Below the pieces are notes generated by a model. That model was not told the DNA's origin and did no database searches. It saw only the letters and a program-made list of their open reading frames with translations. DNA of 64,000 bases from Adiantum capillus-veneris. Taxonomy: Eukaryota; Streptophyta; Polypodiopsida; Polypodiales; Pteridaceae. Position 1 is the stretch's first letter, and each line of letters begins with the position of its first letter. Both the position numbers and the translations under genes were made by a program. The stretch covers positions 107,146,054 to 107,210,053 of the forward strand of contig CM043949.1 in the NCBI GenBank assembly GCA_014529385.2, in the 5' to 3' direction. This document shows, piece by piece, positions 1 to 11,225 of this stretch.

Positions 1-2
1 TT

Positions 3-1379
3 TCTAAGTGGAGTAATTATCTGGTTACTTACTTATCGAGTCGAACATTTCTTGAGGATATTAGTAAACGCCGTCAAAGAGCAATTGAAACTGAAGCAAG
101 AGACTATGCTCTTATTGGGGACCAATTGTATCGGAGAGGTAAAGATCAACATTTGCGTCTTTGTGCAAATAAAGACGAGTATATTCCTATTATAGAACAA
201 GCACATACTGGATTAGCTCGAGGTCACTTTTCTAGTGAGACCACCGCAAGAGCAATCTTGATGGCAGGCATATGGTGGCCAACACTTTTTGTAGATGCCA
301 AAAAATATGTTCGAAGGTGTGATGCTTGTCAACAAGTAAAAATGCCAACACGAGTAGACAGCATGCCCTTAAGACCAATGATGGGGGCTAGAGCCTTCGC
401 AAAATGGGGTATAGATTTTGTTGGACCGATACAACCACCTACTTATAGAACCGAAGCTCAATATTTCATTGTAGCTACGGACTATTTGATCAAGTGGGCC
501 GAGGCTAAAGCAACTCAAAAGAATGATGCCAGAACCATTGTTGCATTTTTATATGAGTATGTATTCATGAGATATGGACTGCCAATAGATATTGTCATTG
601 ATCGGGGAACTCATTTCCTCAATGAGGTCATAGAGTATTTGCTTAATGAGTTTATGGTCATCCATAACAAATCAGCTCCCTATCAAGCAAACGGACAAGC
701 TAAGCATACGAATAAAATTCTTAGCTCGGTACTGACCAAAGTGGTGAGTTCAGGAAGGACATACTGGAAAATGAATCTCCATGCTGCTCTATGGGCTTAT
801 CAAGTTTCATTCAAAACAGCTCTAAATGCTGCACCCTTTAACCTTGTTTATGGTCTTGATGCCATACTGCCAATAGAATTTCTATTACCGACATTAAGGG
901 TAGCACAAAATCTTGAGTGGACTAGACATGAATTGTCAGAAAGACTTGAAGATTTGGAAAAGCTAGACGAGCAAAGGCTAACTGCTTTAGTTCATATCTA
1001 TGCACAAAAGCGAAAACAAAAACAGTTTTGTGATTCCCACTTAATCACAAAAATCTTCAAAAAAAGGGACTTAGTTCTAGTCTATTCCCTTAAACAACAC
1101 ATTCCCAAGTTTAAGAAAAAGGAAGACGGACCATTTATCATTGAAAATGTATCTCCAAGTGGAGCAATAGAATTTTCCACCCTAGATGGTGAACCAATGG
1201 TTAATTGGATTAGTGGATGTCGTTTATAGAAATACAATTTACCACTAACCAATGATTTGCTAGAGAGAATGCATGCAGCCAAACAAAGGAAGATCACGCG
1301 GGAGCAAGTTATTGATGAAGCCCAAGAGGAAGCTAGACTTTGGGTACTCAAGCGTAAAGCTGCTCTCAAGAATCAATAG
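3..1379 (+). pseudogene. Ty3/gypsy integrase end of a polyprotein, catalytically dead
   Basis: The frame is open from the window edge, so the RT/RNase H part lies upstream. Counting from the TTG at 126: the zinc-binding H27, H34, C65 and C68 are present, the first catalytic Asp is D97 (motif GIDFVGP) and the second is D159 (IDRGTHF). The residue where the catalytic Glu should be is K193 (NGQAKHTNK, codon AAG at 702-704), and only 33 residues separate it from D159 instead of the usual 35. So the D,D(35)E triad is broken twice. A GPF motif near residue 337 marks the GPY/F domain. An in-frame TAG at 1227-1229 follows; the frame then stays open to TAG at 1377-1379 with a charged helical extension. 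In active elements integrase inserts the cDNA into the genome. Sure of the family, less so of the lineage (Tat/Athila-like). Confidence 0.88.
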
Positions 1380-2541
1380 ATACCAATTCCCATCAACACT
1401 TTGGAACTAGATGATCGACAATGGGAATAACCTAAAGACGCAGTTTCAACAGATGACGACTGGTTAGATGGAATGGATCTGCGCATCAAAGTGCAGCTCA
1501 ACAATCATAGCACCAATGCTTTGGTAGACACAGGAGCTAGAGTGAATGCAGCCAGTTATTCCACATACAAGAAGGCAATAAATCAAGCATTGACAGCAAG
1601 AATAGCAACAATCAAAGGATGCAACAAGAATCCTACTCCAACATTGGGAGTAGTCAACTTGAACGTGGTAGTACATGGATGTTCATGTCCTCATCAGTTT
1701 GTATGCTTGCCAGATGAACACATGAATGAAACGATGATTCTTGGAATTCCATGGATGCGTACATATAAGGCAACACCAGATTGGGAGTAGTCAACTTGAA
1801 CGTGGTAGTACTGGATGTTTATGTCCTCATCAGTTTGTATGCTTGCCAGATGAACACATGAATGAAACGATGATTCTTGTAATTCCATGGATGCGTACAT
1901 ATAAGGCAACACCAAATTGGGATACGAATCAGCTAAAGCTATCACCAAAAGGTGGGCAACTCATTGTTCCAATTGCACCAAGCAAGGAGGAATGGAAAAG
2001 AAGCAATCAACGGACCAATCCACAAAGCCAATCTTCTCCATCCCCTCAACAATCAAATGCTACATGTAGCATGCAAGGAGTCAGGCAGATTTGGGTACCA
2101 AAAGCACAGCTTAAAGATAAACCGATTCAGGTTTGGGTGCCTAAAACTTCACCGAAGAAACAAAAGAAGGTTCCATAGAGTAGAACACAGAATCGAGAAT
2201 CTCCGAGCAAGGAACCTAACATGAAAAGGGTTTGGAAGAAAAAGGAGCACTTATTTTCTCCACAAACCGTGAAACCAATCAAGAAATGGCGAGTTAAGTC
2301 TCAACAGAATCCACCACACCATGTAGCACCAAGCCGATCGAATTACCAATGGAGAGAAAAAGCTCAACAACAGTCAAAAGTGCTACCAACAGCTCAAGCA
2401 ATCAGAGTGCTAAAGCACCCTGATGGTACAATCAAACAAAGAGCACAAAAGCTACAAGATTTTCTCTTTGGAAGACATCAGCAGCAAACCTCGACATCGG
2501 AAACCCTTGAGTTAAATACTCAAGACCCAGCTCTTGCATAG
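1380..2541 (+). pseudogene. Retropepsin-like domain plus WVPK-repeat tail, downstream of integrase
   Basis: This continues in the integrase frame after the stops at 1377 and 1428. It encodes an aspartic-protease-like segment with an intact ALVDTGA motif (about 1519-1540) and the partner strand motif ILGIPWM (1738-1758), as in retropepsins. A 137-bp tandem duplication and a one-base loss shift the frame; the tail then reads in another frame from about 1791 to 2541 with one TAG at 2176. The tail is Lys/Gln/Ser/Pro-rich and carries two WVPK motifs (QIWVPK, QVWVPK). Retropepsins process retroelement polyproteins and normally lie between Gag and RT. A copy placed after integrase is odd and could be an extra protease-fold domain rather than the processing enzyme. 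Confidence 0.72.
1644..1917 (+). repeat. 137-bp tandem duplication inside the protease-like ORF
   Basis: The segment beginning TTGGGAGTAGTCAACTTG at 1644 recurs at 1781. The second copy lacks one A (GTACATGG versus GTACTGG) and has a few substitutions. The duplication duplicates the end of the protease-like domain, puts a TAG at 1788-1790 in the first frame and so separates the domain from its WVPK tail. Confidence 0.9.
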
Positions 2542-4860
2542 TATATTGGTTTGCATTGCATTGATCTTCATATCATGGTAGAGCCAATCACGGCTATGCA
2601 TAGACACAATTGTTCAACCCATGCACGCAGTCGTCCCGGAGTACGCCACCTAGGAGGGGTGGAAGGGCACTAAGTACTAAGTAATTAAGGGCAATGTTTG
2701 AAGAGGGAGGAAAAAGTTCCATGTTAACGTGTGATTTTTTGCAAAATTACCTAATAATGCCCTTATAGTTCATCATCAAGGGAAAATTCACTGATAATAT
2801 CTTTCCGATGAGTGTAAATAGTGTATATACTATCAAAAAATCATAAAAAATAGTTCCTTTTTGGGTATTTTTCATCATTTTTGTTGATAAGGAGGCTTAA
2901 AAATGGAGAAATCCAACAAAAAACAATAAAGCTATGTTTTTCAAGGGATTTTTTTAATTATTGGATTTTTACTTTACTTTTTTAGAGCATTTTTCTATTT
3001 TCTTTGATTTTTTCAAATAAACATGTCAAAATTAATAAGAAATAGCAGAGAAGCTCAGATGGAAAAATGGAAGACACGAGACAAGCACAAAAATTTTCAA
3101 TGAATTCAGAAGACGGAAGCAGGAGACCTAAATTAGGCGGCCAGGCCTACTTTTGCAAAATTCTTGCAGAATGAGCTACAAGAATCCGATCAGAGAAATT
3201 TTTGAGTCTAACATAGATTTCACGGCCTAGTAGGACTAGTGGGGGAATCTGGGGAAATTTGGTTGGGGAAGTCCAGGTATAGATATCTATGGTAGGCTAA
3301 AACCACCTCATTTCCACTTGGCGCCTTTGCAGAGAGAGATTTCGGCCTCTTTCGCACGACATTTCCGGAGCCCACAATTGACCATTTTCAACACCGTCTC
3401 ACACGAGACATGAGGGGTAAGTTCTTTACTCGATAATGATCCATTTTGTACGGCCGGTAGCTAGTCTAAAGCCTTAGAAAAAACCCTAGAAATCGAGCAG
3501 TGCACGAAGACCTACGACCTAAAATTGACCATAGCGGCGTGCCAACTTGACCAAATCGGATGGATTTGAACCATAGCATGCCCTCACAAAATAGAACCTT
3601 TCTATACCATCAGATGACCATTTGGTTGGGGTCAAGGGGGTCCCCAGTAGAAAAGTTAGGTTTTTGACAAATGCCAGAATTCCAATCTGACTCCACAGAT
3701 GGCTTGCTAATGAGGTCTATATACAATTTATATGATTGGTTTGGTGAAATCCATCAAGCAAAGCCCTTGAAAAGCAGAAAACAGCTCGAAGGTTATAAAG
3801 CATCAAAGTCGACATACGAGGCCAAACTGACTCCAAATGAGCCAGAATTGGACAGGTAGCTTCACGACTATGTTACAGACAAGTCCAAAGTCTCAAAGTT
3901 GACCGACCAACCCAACAGACAAAGTAATCACCAAAAACAGTGATTTCAAAGTCGAGAGAGCACAAAGTGATGTCGGCATGACCAAACTTGACCAAATTCA
4001 ATTTAGGACTTGTATTAGGTGTATGAAACATGTCTAGGTTAAAATTTGTGAGTTTTACAAAGTTTTTGTCACTGAAGTTAATAATCACGATTATTTACTT
4101 TTGCATCAGTTTTGCTTGAAAATTGTCAAATCATCTCACCTATCATGTGTACACACCTATTACATGCCAAAAATCAAGTATGAGCCAAAATGACCACCCA
4201 TTACTTCTAAAATTGCCAAAAAACTCAAAGAAGTCTTTGCAAGCCAAATTTTGGGTTATGGACAACTTTTCTTGATCCAAATCACCTCATATCTCATACC
4301 CAAGGTTTATACCATGCCTAGAACCAATTTGTGCCAAAAAATGTCAATTTTGGAAGAAAAGTTAATAATCGTAATTATTTACTTTTTGGTCAAAATTGGG
4401 GAATTTCGATATTTGGCCATCATACATCCAGAGTACATGTTGTGATAAGCCCACTAGCCAACTTTGAATCAATTTGGAGTTCAAAATCTCAAATTTCCTT
4501 TATATCTACTGCTTCAAAGACCTAAAGCCAAAATTTGGTACCATTTTCAACCTGTGCATCCAAACGAGCCCATATTTCACTTAGAGCATGTATTGGGTAT
4601 ATACTTCAAGCCTATAAAGCCAAGTTTGCAAAAAGTTGAAAATTTCCCTCAGCTATAAATAATCGCAATTATTTACTCTGGTTGCAAATTTTTGTTTTGA
4701 CCACAATGTTTTGTTCCTTGCATGATTTTATGCATCTTTGCTTGTTCAAAAATTGATTTGAAGCAATTTGGACCAGATTATCAGCATTTCAATCTAAAAG
4801 GATATTCCAAAAAAAATTCCAAAAAATCTGCTAACTTTGCACTCTATTCACTGAACAGGA
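2542..4860. other. Noncoding internal stretch with a thrice-repeated AATAATCG motif
   Basis: This is AT-rich DNA without a convincing ORF, between the WVPK tail and the coiled-coil ORF. A purine-rich run near 2650-2665 (CCTAGGAGGGGTGGAAGGG) could be a polypurine tract or a relic of one. The motif TTAATAATCRYGATTATTTAC and close variants occur at 4077-4103, 4361-4389 and 4655-4681, about 284 and 294 bp apart, with looser similarity between them. A shorter match lies after the LTR near 9005. Tat/Ogre-type elements often carry tandem repeats here, and Athila-type elements carry a long leader before a 3' ORF. Confidence 0.5.
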
Positions 4861-4863
4861 ATA

Positions 4864-5912
4864 ATGCAAACAGCGGAGAAGGCCAAGAAGAAGCTAAACC
4901 AAAAAGAGAAACTACAAGAACTGTCTGCGTATCAACTGGACCCCGAGTTAGTCAAAGCGACAAAAGCATCCTATCTTTCTAAAGAACAGCTGGAAGAGCA
5001 CCACACACGGTCTTCACTCGCAGATTCAAGAGTGAAGAAGGGCATCAGGTGGAGTTGCAACTCCTGCCCAAAGAAGTCTATGATGTAGCTGCCAAGCCAG
5101 AAACCAAAGAGGCTAACCGCAGGTTAGGGCTCAGACATTTCTACGAACAAGAGCCTTGCGGTGTGGACTTTCAGAAAGCTTACGAGCTTCTGTCCACAAT
5201 CAAAGAAGATGGAACCGCCCAGATATCAGACACTCAAGGGAACAAGGTCGAGGTAGTAATCACAAAAGAAATAGTGGCAGAGGCACTACTGTCCACTGAA
5301 GGAATGACCATGTGAGCAAGAGACAGGAAAACCACAAGCACATTTACCAAGGAGGCAACCGCGGTCACATTCGTCGATGTTATCCACAAACAGGTGGAAG
5401 AACCAACCCGTTTGTACCATCAACACTTCCATTTTCTGGCAAAAAGGCCACCAAGGTACACGACACCAAATCACGCCGTGGCCACCACCTTCACTCAGGT
5501 TCTTAAGTCAACAACAAGGCAGCCTGTGGACCACGTGCAGTATGTCTTGACAACCTTGAAGGGCACCAAGAAGGAGGGTAAAATCACATACTTGGGCGCG
5601 CCAAAAGTGTTGACAAGAATAGCCTATCATGCCATCGGCATGGCCGACAACCTACCACCTGCCCCTGATCAGAATACATGGATCTTGGCAGCACAACCCT
5701 CTCCAAGAGCTACAAGATCAGGTAAAAGATCTTTTAAATCAGGTGATGAATCAAATGACAGCTCACCGGAGCGGCACAACAGCGAGAGCTCTGGCAACGA
5801 AGAAAAGAGAGCTAGGAGGGAAGAGATGAAGAGGAAAGTTATGGCTGCCTACCAAGAGGAGCCAGCTCAAAAACAAGCACGTTTCAAAAGAGAAACAGGC
5901 TTACTAGCATAG
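4864..5912 (+). pseudogene. N-terminal part of a broken ORF of unknown function in env-like position
   Basis: The first 60 or so residues are charged and helical (from 4864). The frame then shifts near 5045 and stays open to 5912 apart from one TGA at 5313-5315. The segment holds a globular-looking stretch (RHFYEQEPCGVDFQ, then TFVDVIHKQVEEPTRLYHQ, then ITYLGAPKVLTRIAYHAIG), followed by a Ser/Arg/Lys-rich tail. I recognise no catalytic motif and see no signal peptide or membrane segment. It sits between pol and the polypurine tract of the same-strand element, the place occupied by env-like ORFs in Athila elements, but nothing shows that it is an envelope protein. A frame change near 5912-5940 links it to the next segment. 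Confidence 0.5.
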
Positions 5913-5934
5913 TAGGCAAGCACAAGGAAAGGAC

Positions 5935-7643
5935 CCAGAAAAGTGGGTACACACAGGACTGAAAGGACCTCTAACAAAGCATCATACAAGAAAAGATGCA
6001 GATAATCCAACAGATTACTTAGAAAGAATGTACCAAGAGGCCGAAGCCCTAAAGCTGAAAGAGGCAGAAGAAGCGGCAAAGAAAGTTGAGGAAACAGCCA
6101 CTCAAGAGCAAAGCCAGGAATCTCCCCGACCCACCTCACTGCCTCCGGAACAACAGGACCATCCCATGCCTAGCCCACCACCATCACCACCAAGCATAGG
6201 TACCAATGAAGAAGCAGAGATTGAAAAAGAGAAAGATTGTGAGTCCACCCAAAGAACAGAATCTACACAAAAAGCTGACCACACCAACGGACATGAGGAA
6301 AAAGAAGCCGAGCCAGAACCGGAGCAGGTAGCAGAAGAAACTCAAAAGCCGACGAAAGAAACTGATAAGGAAGTAGATACAGAAAAAGAGCATACCACTA
6401 CACATGAGGCGGAAGCCGAGCCAGAGAAGGCAGAAAGGCCAGCACCTCAAGAGACGATAAGGGTGGAGACCACACCATCTACTTCTACTCAGCCAGAAAC
6501 TGCCCCGAGGCATCAAAGCCTCGGGATGGCCAAGATGAAGAACAACCCGCAATTACGACACAGCAAGAAGCAACACATGAGGCTGCAGGCACATCCCAGC
6601 TGGCAAGACAGGAGGAGTGGCAATCCAATGATGAAGTTATAATACAGGTCAATGAATATGCACACCAGATGCAGGAAATGACCAAGAAACTCCGTTCTGC
6701 AGCTTTGAACCGCAGCACAAAGGCCAAGGAATTAGAAATGGTGATCGACGCTCTTCATGGAGAGCTAGAAGACAGGATGACTGTCATCACTGATCTCCAA
6801 AGGCAGGTGAAAGAGCTAAAGACAGAAGCGGAACAACATCAGATAGCCAGGGACAAACAAAAAAAGGAAATGGAAGAGTTAGGTGACCTCCTTACTAAAT
6901 TATCTGATACCTACATGGTAAAAGAGGAGCAGCTGACAGAAGTCACAAATGAACTTCTTACGACCTCTCTGTTAGCTCAGAAAATTCAAGTGCAGTTAGA
7001 TGTTGCCAATGCTTCCTTGCAATATTCCGAACAGAGAATCAATGATCAGGCCATTTTCTTGCGGCAAATCAGAGAAAATCCAGCCGTGGCCTCGATCAAG
7101 GGAACTGATGAAGTGTACAAGGCACTTGAAAAGAAAAACAAGGATTTAGAACTGGAATTAAAGCTTGAACAGTCACAGCGTAGAGACCTGGCACTGATGC
7201 GGGTTCAAAGAGAGGAGGAGCTCCTAAAGGAGATAACAGAACTCAAGGGCATAAATCAGCTCCTCCAAGATGGAAAGCCAGATACGCAGGAAGAGGTAGG
7301 CACTTTAGAGCCGCCCCAAATAGACATACCCTCGGTCTCGTTTGTTGAGTTTGAGACGCAGTCCACAGCAGAGGCGAGTGGTGATGAAGATTTTCAGGTT
7401 CACATCACAAACGAAGATATAGTGCCAATGGTCCAACTGTCAAAAGCTGAAGAAGACGCATTGAAGGAGAAGATCACCTTAGAGGTGGATGAGCAGTGGA
7501 AGGCCGCTATGGATTGGGAGTTGAGAGTTTTACACTCTGTCAACGTCACTCAACTCACTCCCAATCAAATCAACTCTCAATGGCACCAACTATCCCTGCC
7601 GTACCCTCTCATCAAGGTAGAACTTTTACAGGTAAAAGAATGA
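5935..7643 (+). pseudogene. Acidic linker and long coiled coil of the env-position ORF
   Basis: One frame runs from about 5935 to 6642 and encodes a Glu/Pro/Thr-rich acidic region (EAEALKLKEAEEAAKK, then repeats of EAEPEPE and TEKEHTT). Near 6530 the reading passes to a second frame open to TGA 7641-7643. That frame encodes a long predicted coiled coil: heptad-like Leu spacing from about 6660 to 7270 (LHGELEDRMTVITDLQRQVK, KKNKDLELELKLEQSQ), then an acidic segment. Long coiled coils suggest self-assembly, as in Gag-like structural proteins, or a filament partner. Two frame changes make this copy non-functional as one protein. No match to a named family is claimed. Confidence 0.5.
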
Positions 7644-8396
7644 CTGTACAAAGATATGCAAGAAGATGGCGCAGATAAAGACCACCCAAAGTGGCGGTTA
7701 AGCTGGCTGAACAAGAATCCACGATACCTGATTCTATTCACAAGAGCACATGCAACCTTACAAAAAGATCCAACATTCTGTCATGTACCCATAGTAAGGA
7801 CATGGCAAGCGCATGAAGCACTGCAGAAGAAGAGGCCAACTTGGCTCATCTTTCCCAGGCTACCAGCTCCAGAGAGAGGCCAAGCGACGGAGGAATACAT
7901 GGTGAAAACCCTAACAGGCACAATGTCATTCTTCAAGAGTCTGCCAGATCTCTCCTGGGCAATGTTATATAAGATCTGTAGGATGCTACTCACATGCATA
8001 CAAGTTTTCAATGAGCCTGAGCAGATAGGAGCCCCATGGGTCTCATTCTTGGAAGGAAACAAAGGCTTATGTTACGATCTGAGTGGGCAACCTTCAGAAG
8101 AAATCCTTTACGGATTCTAGGCCAGATGCATGTTCCTGCCCTTGCATAATATGCTAGCCTTTGAAGAAGCATTCTACACTGGATTCTTCACCTGGAGAAC
8201 GAAGATATTTGCACCGGTGATAAGCAACCTCACATCCAGGTTTGTAGGCTACTCAGCGGTGGATCTGAAAAACCAAGTCACCATGCAATTTTTGCAAGTG
8301 CCTGAAAAAGAACGAAGAATCATATACAAAAAGGCATTGGAAGCACTTAAAGACCACCTCACCCGCCGTCAACCCGAAGACTACTTCAGCCCATAA
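7644..8396 (+). pseudogene. C-terminal domain of the env-position ORF
   Basis: Same frame as the coiled coil, after the TGA at 7641, with one further TAG at 8118-8120; it ends at TAA 8394-8396. The segment is rich in aromatics (WRLSWLNKNPRYLILFTRAH, LPDLSWAMLYKICRMLL, FEEAFYTGFFTWRTKIFAPV) and looks like a folded all-alpha domain. The terminator lies 25 bp before a polypurine tract, so this is the last coding segment of the element. The hydrophobic stretches are short and interrupted by charges, so I do not call membrane segments. Function unknown. Confidence 0.5.
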
Positions 8397-8421
8397 AGTT
8401 TTGTCAAGGGATGACACAGGC

Positions 8422-8435
8422 AAGGAGGGGGGGAA
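8422..8435 (+). other. Polypurine tract
   Basis: AAGGAGGGGGGGAA lies immediately before a TGTTAGC LTR start. The tract primes plus-strand DNA synthesis in LTR retroelements. It ties the coiled-coil ORF upstream to an LTR element on this strand. Confidence 0.8.
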
Positions 8436-8840
8436 TGTTAGCAGCAAGCTAACGCGGACACCATTTTTCGGAGTTCTCCTTGTAAAACAATTATTATTTT
8501 GATAAATCGGTAATATTGTAACTCCTATTTTCTCTGATAAACCTTGTAATTAATGAGCCGGGGCTACAAGCTTCTAGATTGTATCAGCCAATCAATTCCC
8601 AGCTTTGGTAGAACTCCAGATTATTAGTTTTGACCACCCAAAACCTTGGCTAAGGTATAAAAGCCAATTTTTGTAAGTTTTTTACAAGTCTTTGGATAAG
8701 AAATACACAACATGAGCTAACGGCGCTAACTTCTCTCCTTTTCGCGCTTCCTACTCCCTCTCCGGTTGTCACATTGCGAATGCGTTTGTTGCATTGCAAC
8801 CGCAGGTAAGAGCTCTACGCATTGATGTAAGCCATTCACA
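8436..8840 (+). repeat. Putative LTR after the coiled-coil ORF
   Basis: It starts TGTTAGC directly after the polypurine tract, with a short inverted repeat GTTAGC/GCTAAC at its tip. A TATA box (TATAAAAG) lies at 8656-8663. I place the 3' end at TTCACA (8840), but the partner LTR is outside the window, so the end is a guess. About 16 bp further on, TGGCGTCGCC at 8856-8865 resembles a primer-binding site, which would make this LTR also a 5' LTR. Confidence 0.6.
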
Positions 8841-9439
8841 GTATTTCGTAGCTTTTGGCGTCGCCAACCCACGGCCTAATTTCATCATAACTAGGAATTT
8901 ACACTTTTAAATCAAAAACTAAGCATAGGCGGGGTATTGGGGCATCATTGCTAAGCATTTAGATGCATTCTAGGTCGAAAACGATTAGGTCAAAAATACA
9001 ATGCTGTTAATAATCACGATTTTGGAACTTGACCTAAAGTGGGGTTTGAGGCCATAGGCATGTGTGCTTAGGTCTTATAAACTTGTCCTAGAAGTTTTGT
9101 TACGTTTGGATGTCATTTGATGTTGTAACGGATGTGATTTGCTTGCCGATGAGCGATTGGCTTTTGGTGATTTCAGTCACTTGAGTGTAGCTTGAGTTAG
9201 ATGGGAGTTGTTAGTTGTTTTCCAAGAGATTGACAACCTCTTGTAGCCTCTATGCACTAGTCGAGTTAGCTTCGTCCCATAGTTTGAAAAATTAATGGCG
9301 GTTCTCGCTAATATTGTAATAAGATAGGATGGTGAGGTTAGACATGCGTCCCACAATCGTCTTCTCCAAGCTGTATGCGTTTCCTTGCAACCCTAATTCC
9401 AACAATATTGTAGGTTAGGTTGATAAGGCCTTTCCCTAA
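8841..9439. other. No gene seen; leader-like or decayed element DNA
   Basis: It contains the PBS-like TGGCGTCGCC near 8856 and one TTAATAATCACGATT match to the motif repeated at 4077-4681, which suggests it belongs to the same element family as 1-8840. No supported coding sequence. Confidence 0.4.
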
Positions 9440-10739
9440 CTTGACCTCTATTGTAGTAACAGCCCTCAATGGCATGATTAGTCCACTTATGCTTAATAGC
9501 ACACCACTTTTGTTTAGGATATTGTTGTGGCAACCTAAGACAATCCTATGTCATTGGATGGTCACATGTCAAGCAATGGCTTAATGATGGTATTCTCTGA
9601 TTCTGGACTCTCAAGGTCTGATCCATTCTCTTCATAAGTTCATCAACAAGATTATCCATATTCACTTGATGCTGTATTATTGTTGTTCTCATAGTATTTA
9701 CATCACTAGCTATAGCTTATGAGTCATTCAAGGTAGTACTAGTATCATGTGACACCTCTCTATACATTGTGCAGTTGTCTACTAAATAGACAGCTTCTCT
9801 CGTGACCTCATCTAATGTCGCACACTTTTTCAAGTGCAAATCCTTCTTCAAGTTCTTGTTCTTAATCCCCTCAATGAATAATACTACTTGGCGATCCTCC
9901 TGGGGTTTCTCTCATGGTGGACATCTCTCAGTGTATTACTTGAATCGCAATGCAACCTCTCGTACTCTCTCATTGTCTCTCTGCTTGAAAGAATGGATTT
10001 GCGACACTCTATTGTGCTTAATCCCTTGCATAGAAAAATCCCCACGAAGTCTTGCAATAGTGCTTCTATGTTTCCATAGTTTTCCTTTTTCAAAGGTTGT
10101 AACCAAGTAAGGGCAGTGCCCTCCATGGTTAATTCGAAACCTTCAAACTAAATGTGGAAATTTGTGACGGGTCCCAGCTCTCAACACTTGTTTGAATGAT
10201 GAAAAATGTGCATGGGGATGCCCTGATCCATTGTACTTTGCTGCCATGCATTTTGCGACTTGAGATGGACGCATAGGTCTTGGCTCAGTGACATACATCA
10301 TCACTCTTGGAGCTCCTAAAAAATCTTCCTCATAAGGAGGTGCATCCCTTCCTGGTGTAGCTCTCAATACTTATCTCACAATCACATCTGGCACTACTCG
10401 CTCAATATGGTGTGGCATAGATGACCCTATAATGATCATAAAGCAACCTCTATCTGTAATTCTCTCTAAATGAGTATCCTCCACTCTGGTTTTTCTTATG
10501 GTAGAATTTACTCTTCTAATGATCGGTACTTCTCTTAGCTTTGTCAGTATTTCCACAACTCCAACTATGGGTTTTAAGGTTCTTGGCTCTAGGCTTGCAG
10601 TAGGAGCATTGGGCATGGCCAATTGGTCAATCGCTGGAATCCCATGAAAAGTGATCTTTCGAAAATCCTTTCTTGACACTGCTTTGAATTTGTATTCAAA
10701 CTTGTCTAAGATCAAGAAAGTCTCTGTAGTTGTTACCAA
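9440..10739 (-). pseudogene. Decayed retrotransposon gag
   Basis: Read on the minus strand from 10739. A retrotransposon Gag core is recognisable around 10290-10080 (AAKYNGSGHPHAHFSSFKQV, then ALTWLQPL, then GNIEALLQDFVG), split by a frame change near 10135. Further on (about 9600-9440) zinc-knuckle-like Cys/His clusters remain (HCLTCDHPMT and KWTNHAIEGCYYN) with stops between them. Gag forms the particle that packages element RNA. The region abuts the left end of the 10952-20012 element and belongs to a different, older insertion. Confidence 0.65.
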
Positions 10740-10951
10740 CTACTTTTATGGCGAGAAACACACTAAAACACAAAGACCAAGGATGTCTCGATCTCCACTT
10801 CTACTCTATCCTATCTAGCTAGTCCATCTAAGGTAACTTTGTCGGACTCGACCATGTTCACACTGGTTTAGGTACTCGTTCCTCGACAATGGCGTCAATG
10901 CCTGGGGGACCACAACGGTCATCAACTATCACATCTCAGAAAGAGACGATC

Positions 10952-11194
10952 TGTGCGCTCCCCGCCGCACTGTCGAAGCAAAGGACTTGCCGATACACCG
11001 TGTGCGAGCCACAAATGGCTCCAAGCACACAACAAGCCTAAACTAGCAAGCTCAAGAGAGCAAAGGGTGTGTCACTCACCGCTCTACGCTCGCCTTCGTG
11101 GTGGATTCCTCGCCGCGATGAAGAAGAAGCTGAAGTCGTGCCGTGCTCAACCGCTTCACCGCCGTCGTGCCTTCGTAATGCTCGATCGCACACA

Positions 11195-11225
<31 letters not shown>

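Noticed and set aside
6102-6552. Minus-strand open frames with hydrophobic residues
   Set aside because: Antisense shadows of the acidic Glu/Pro-rich region.
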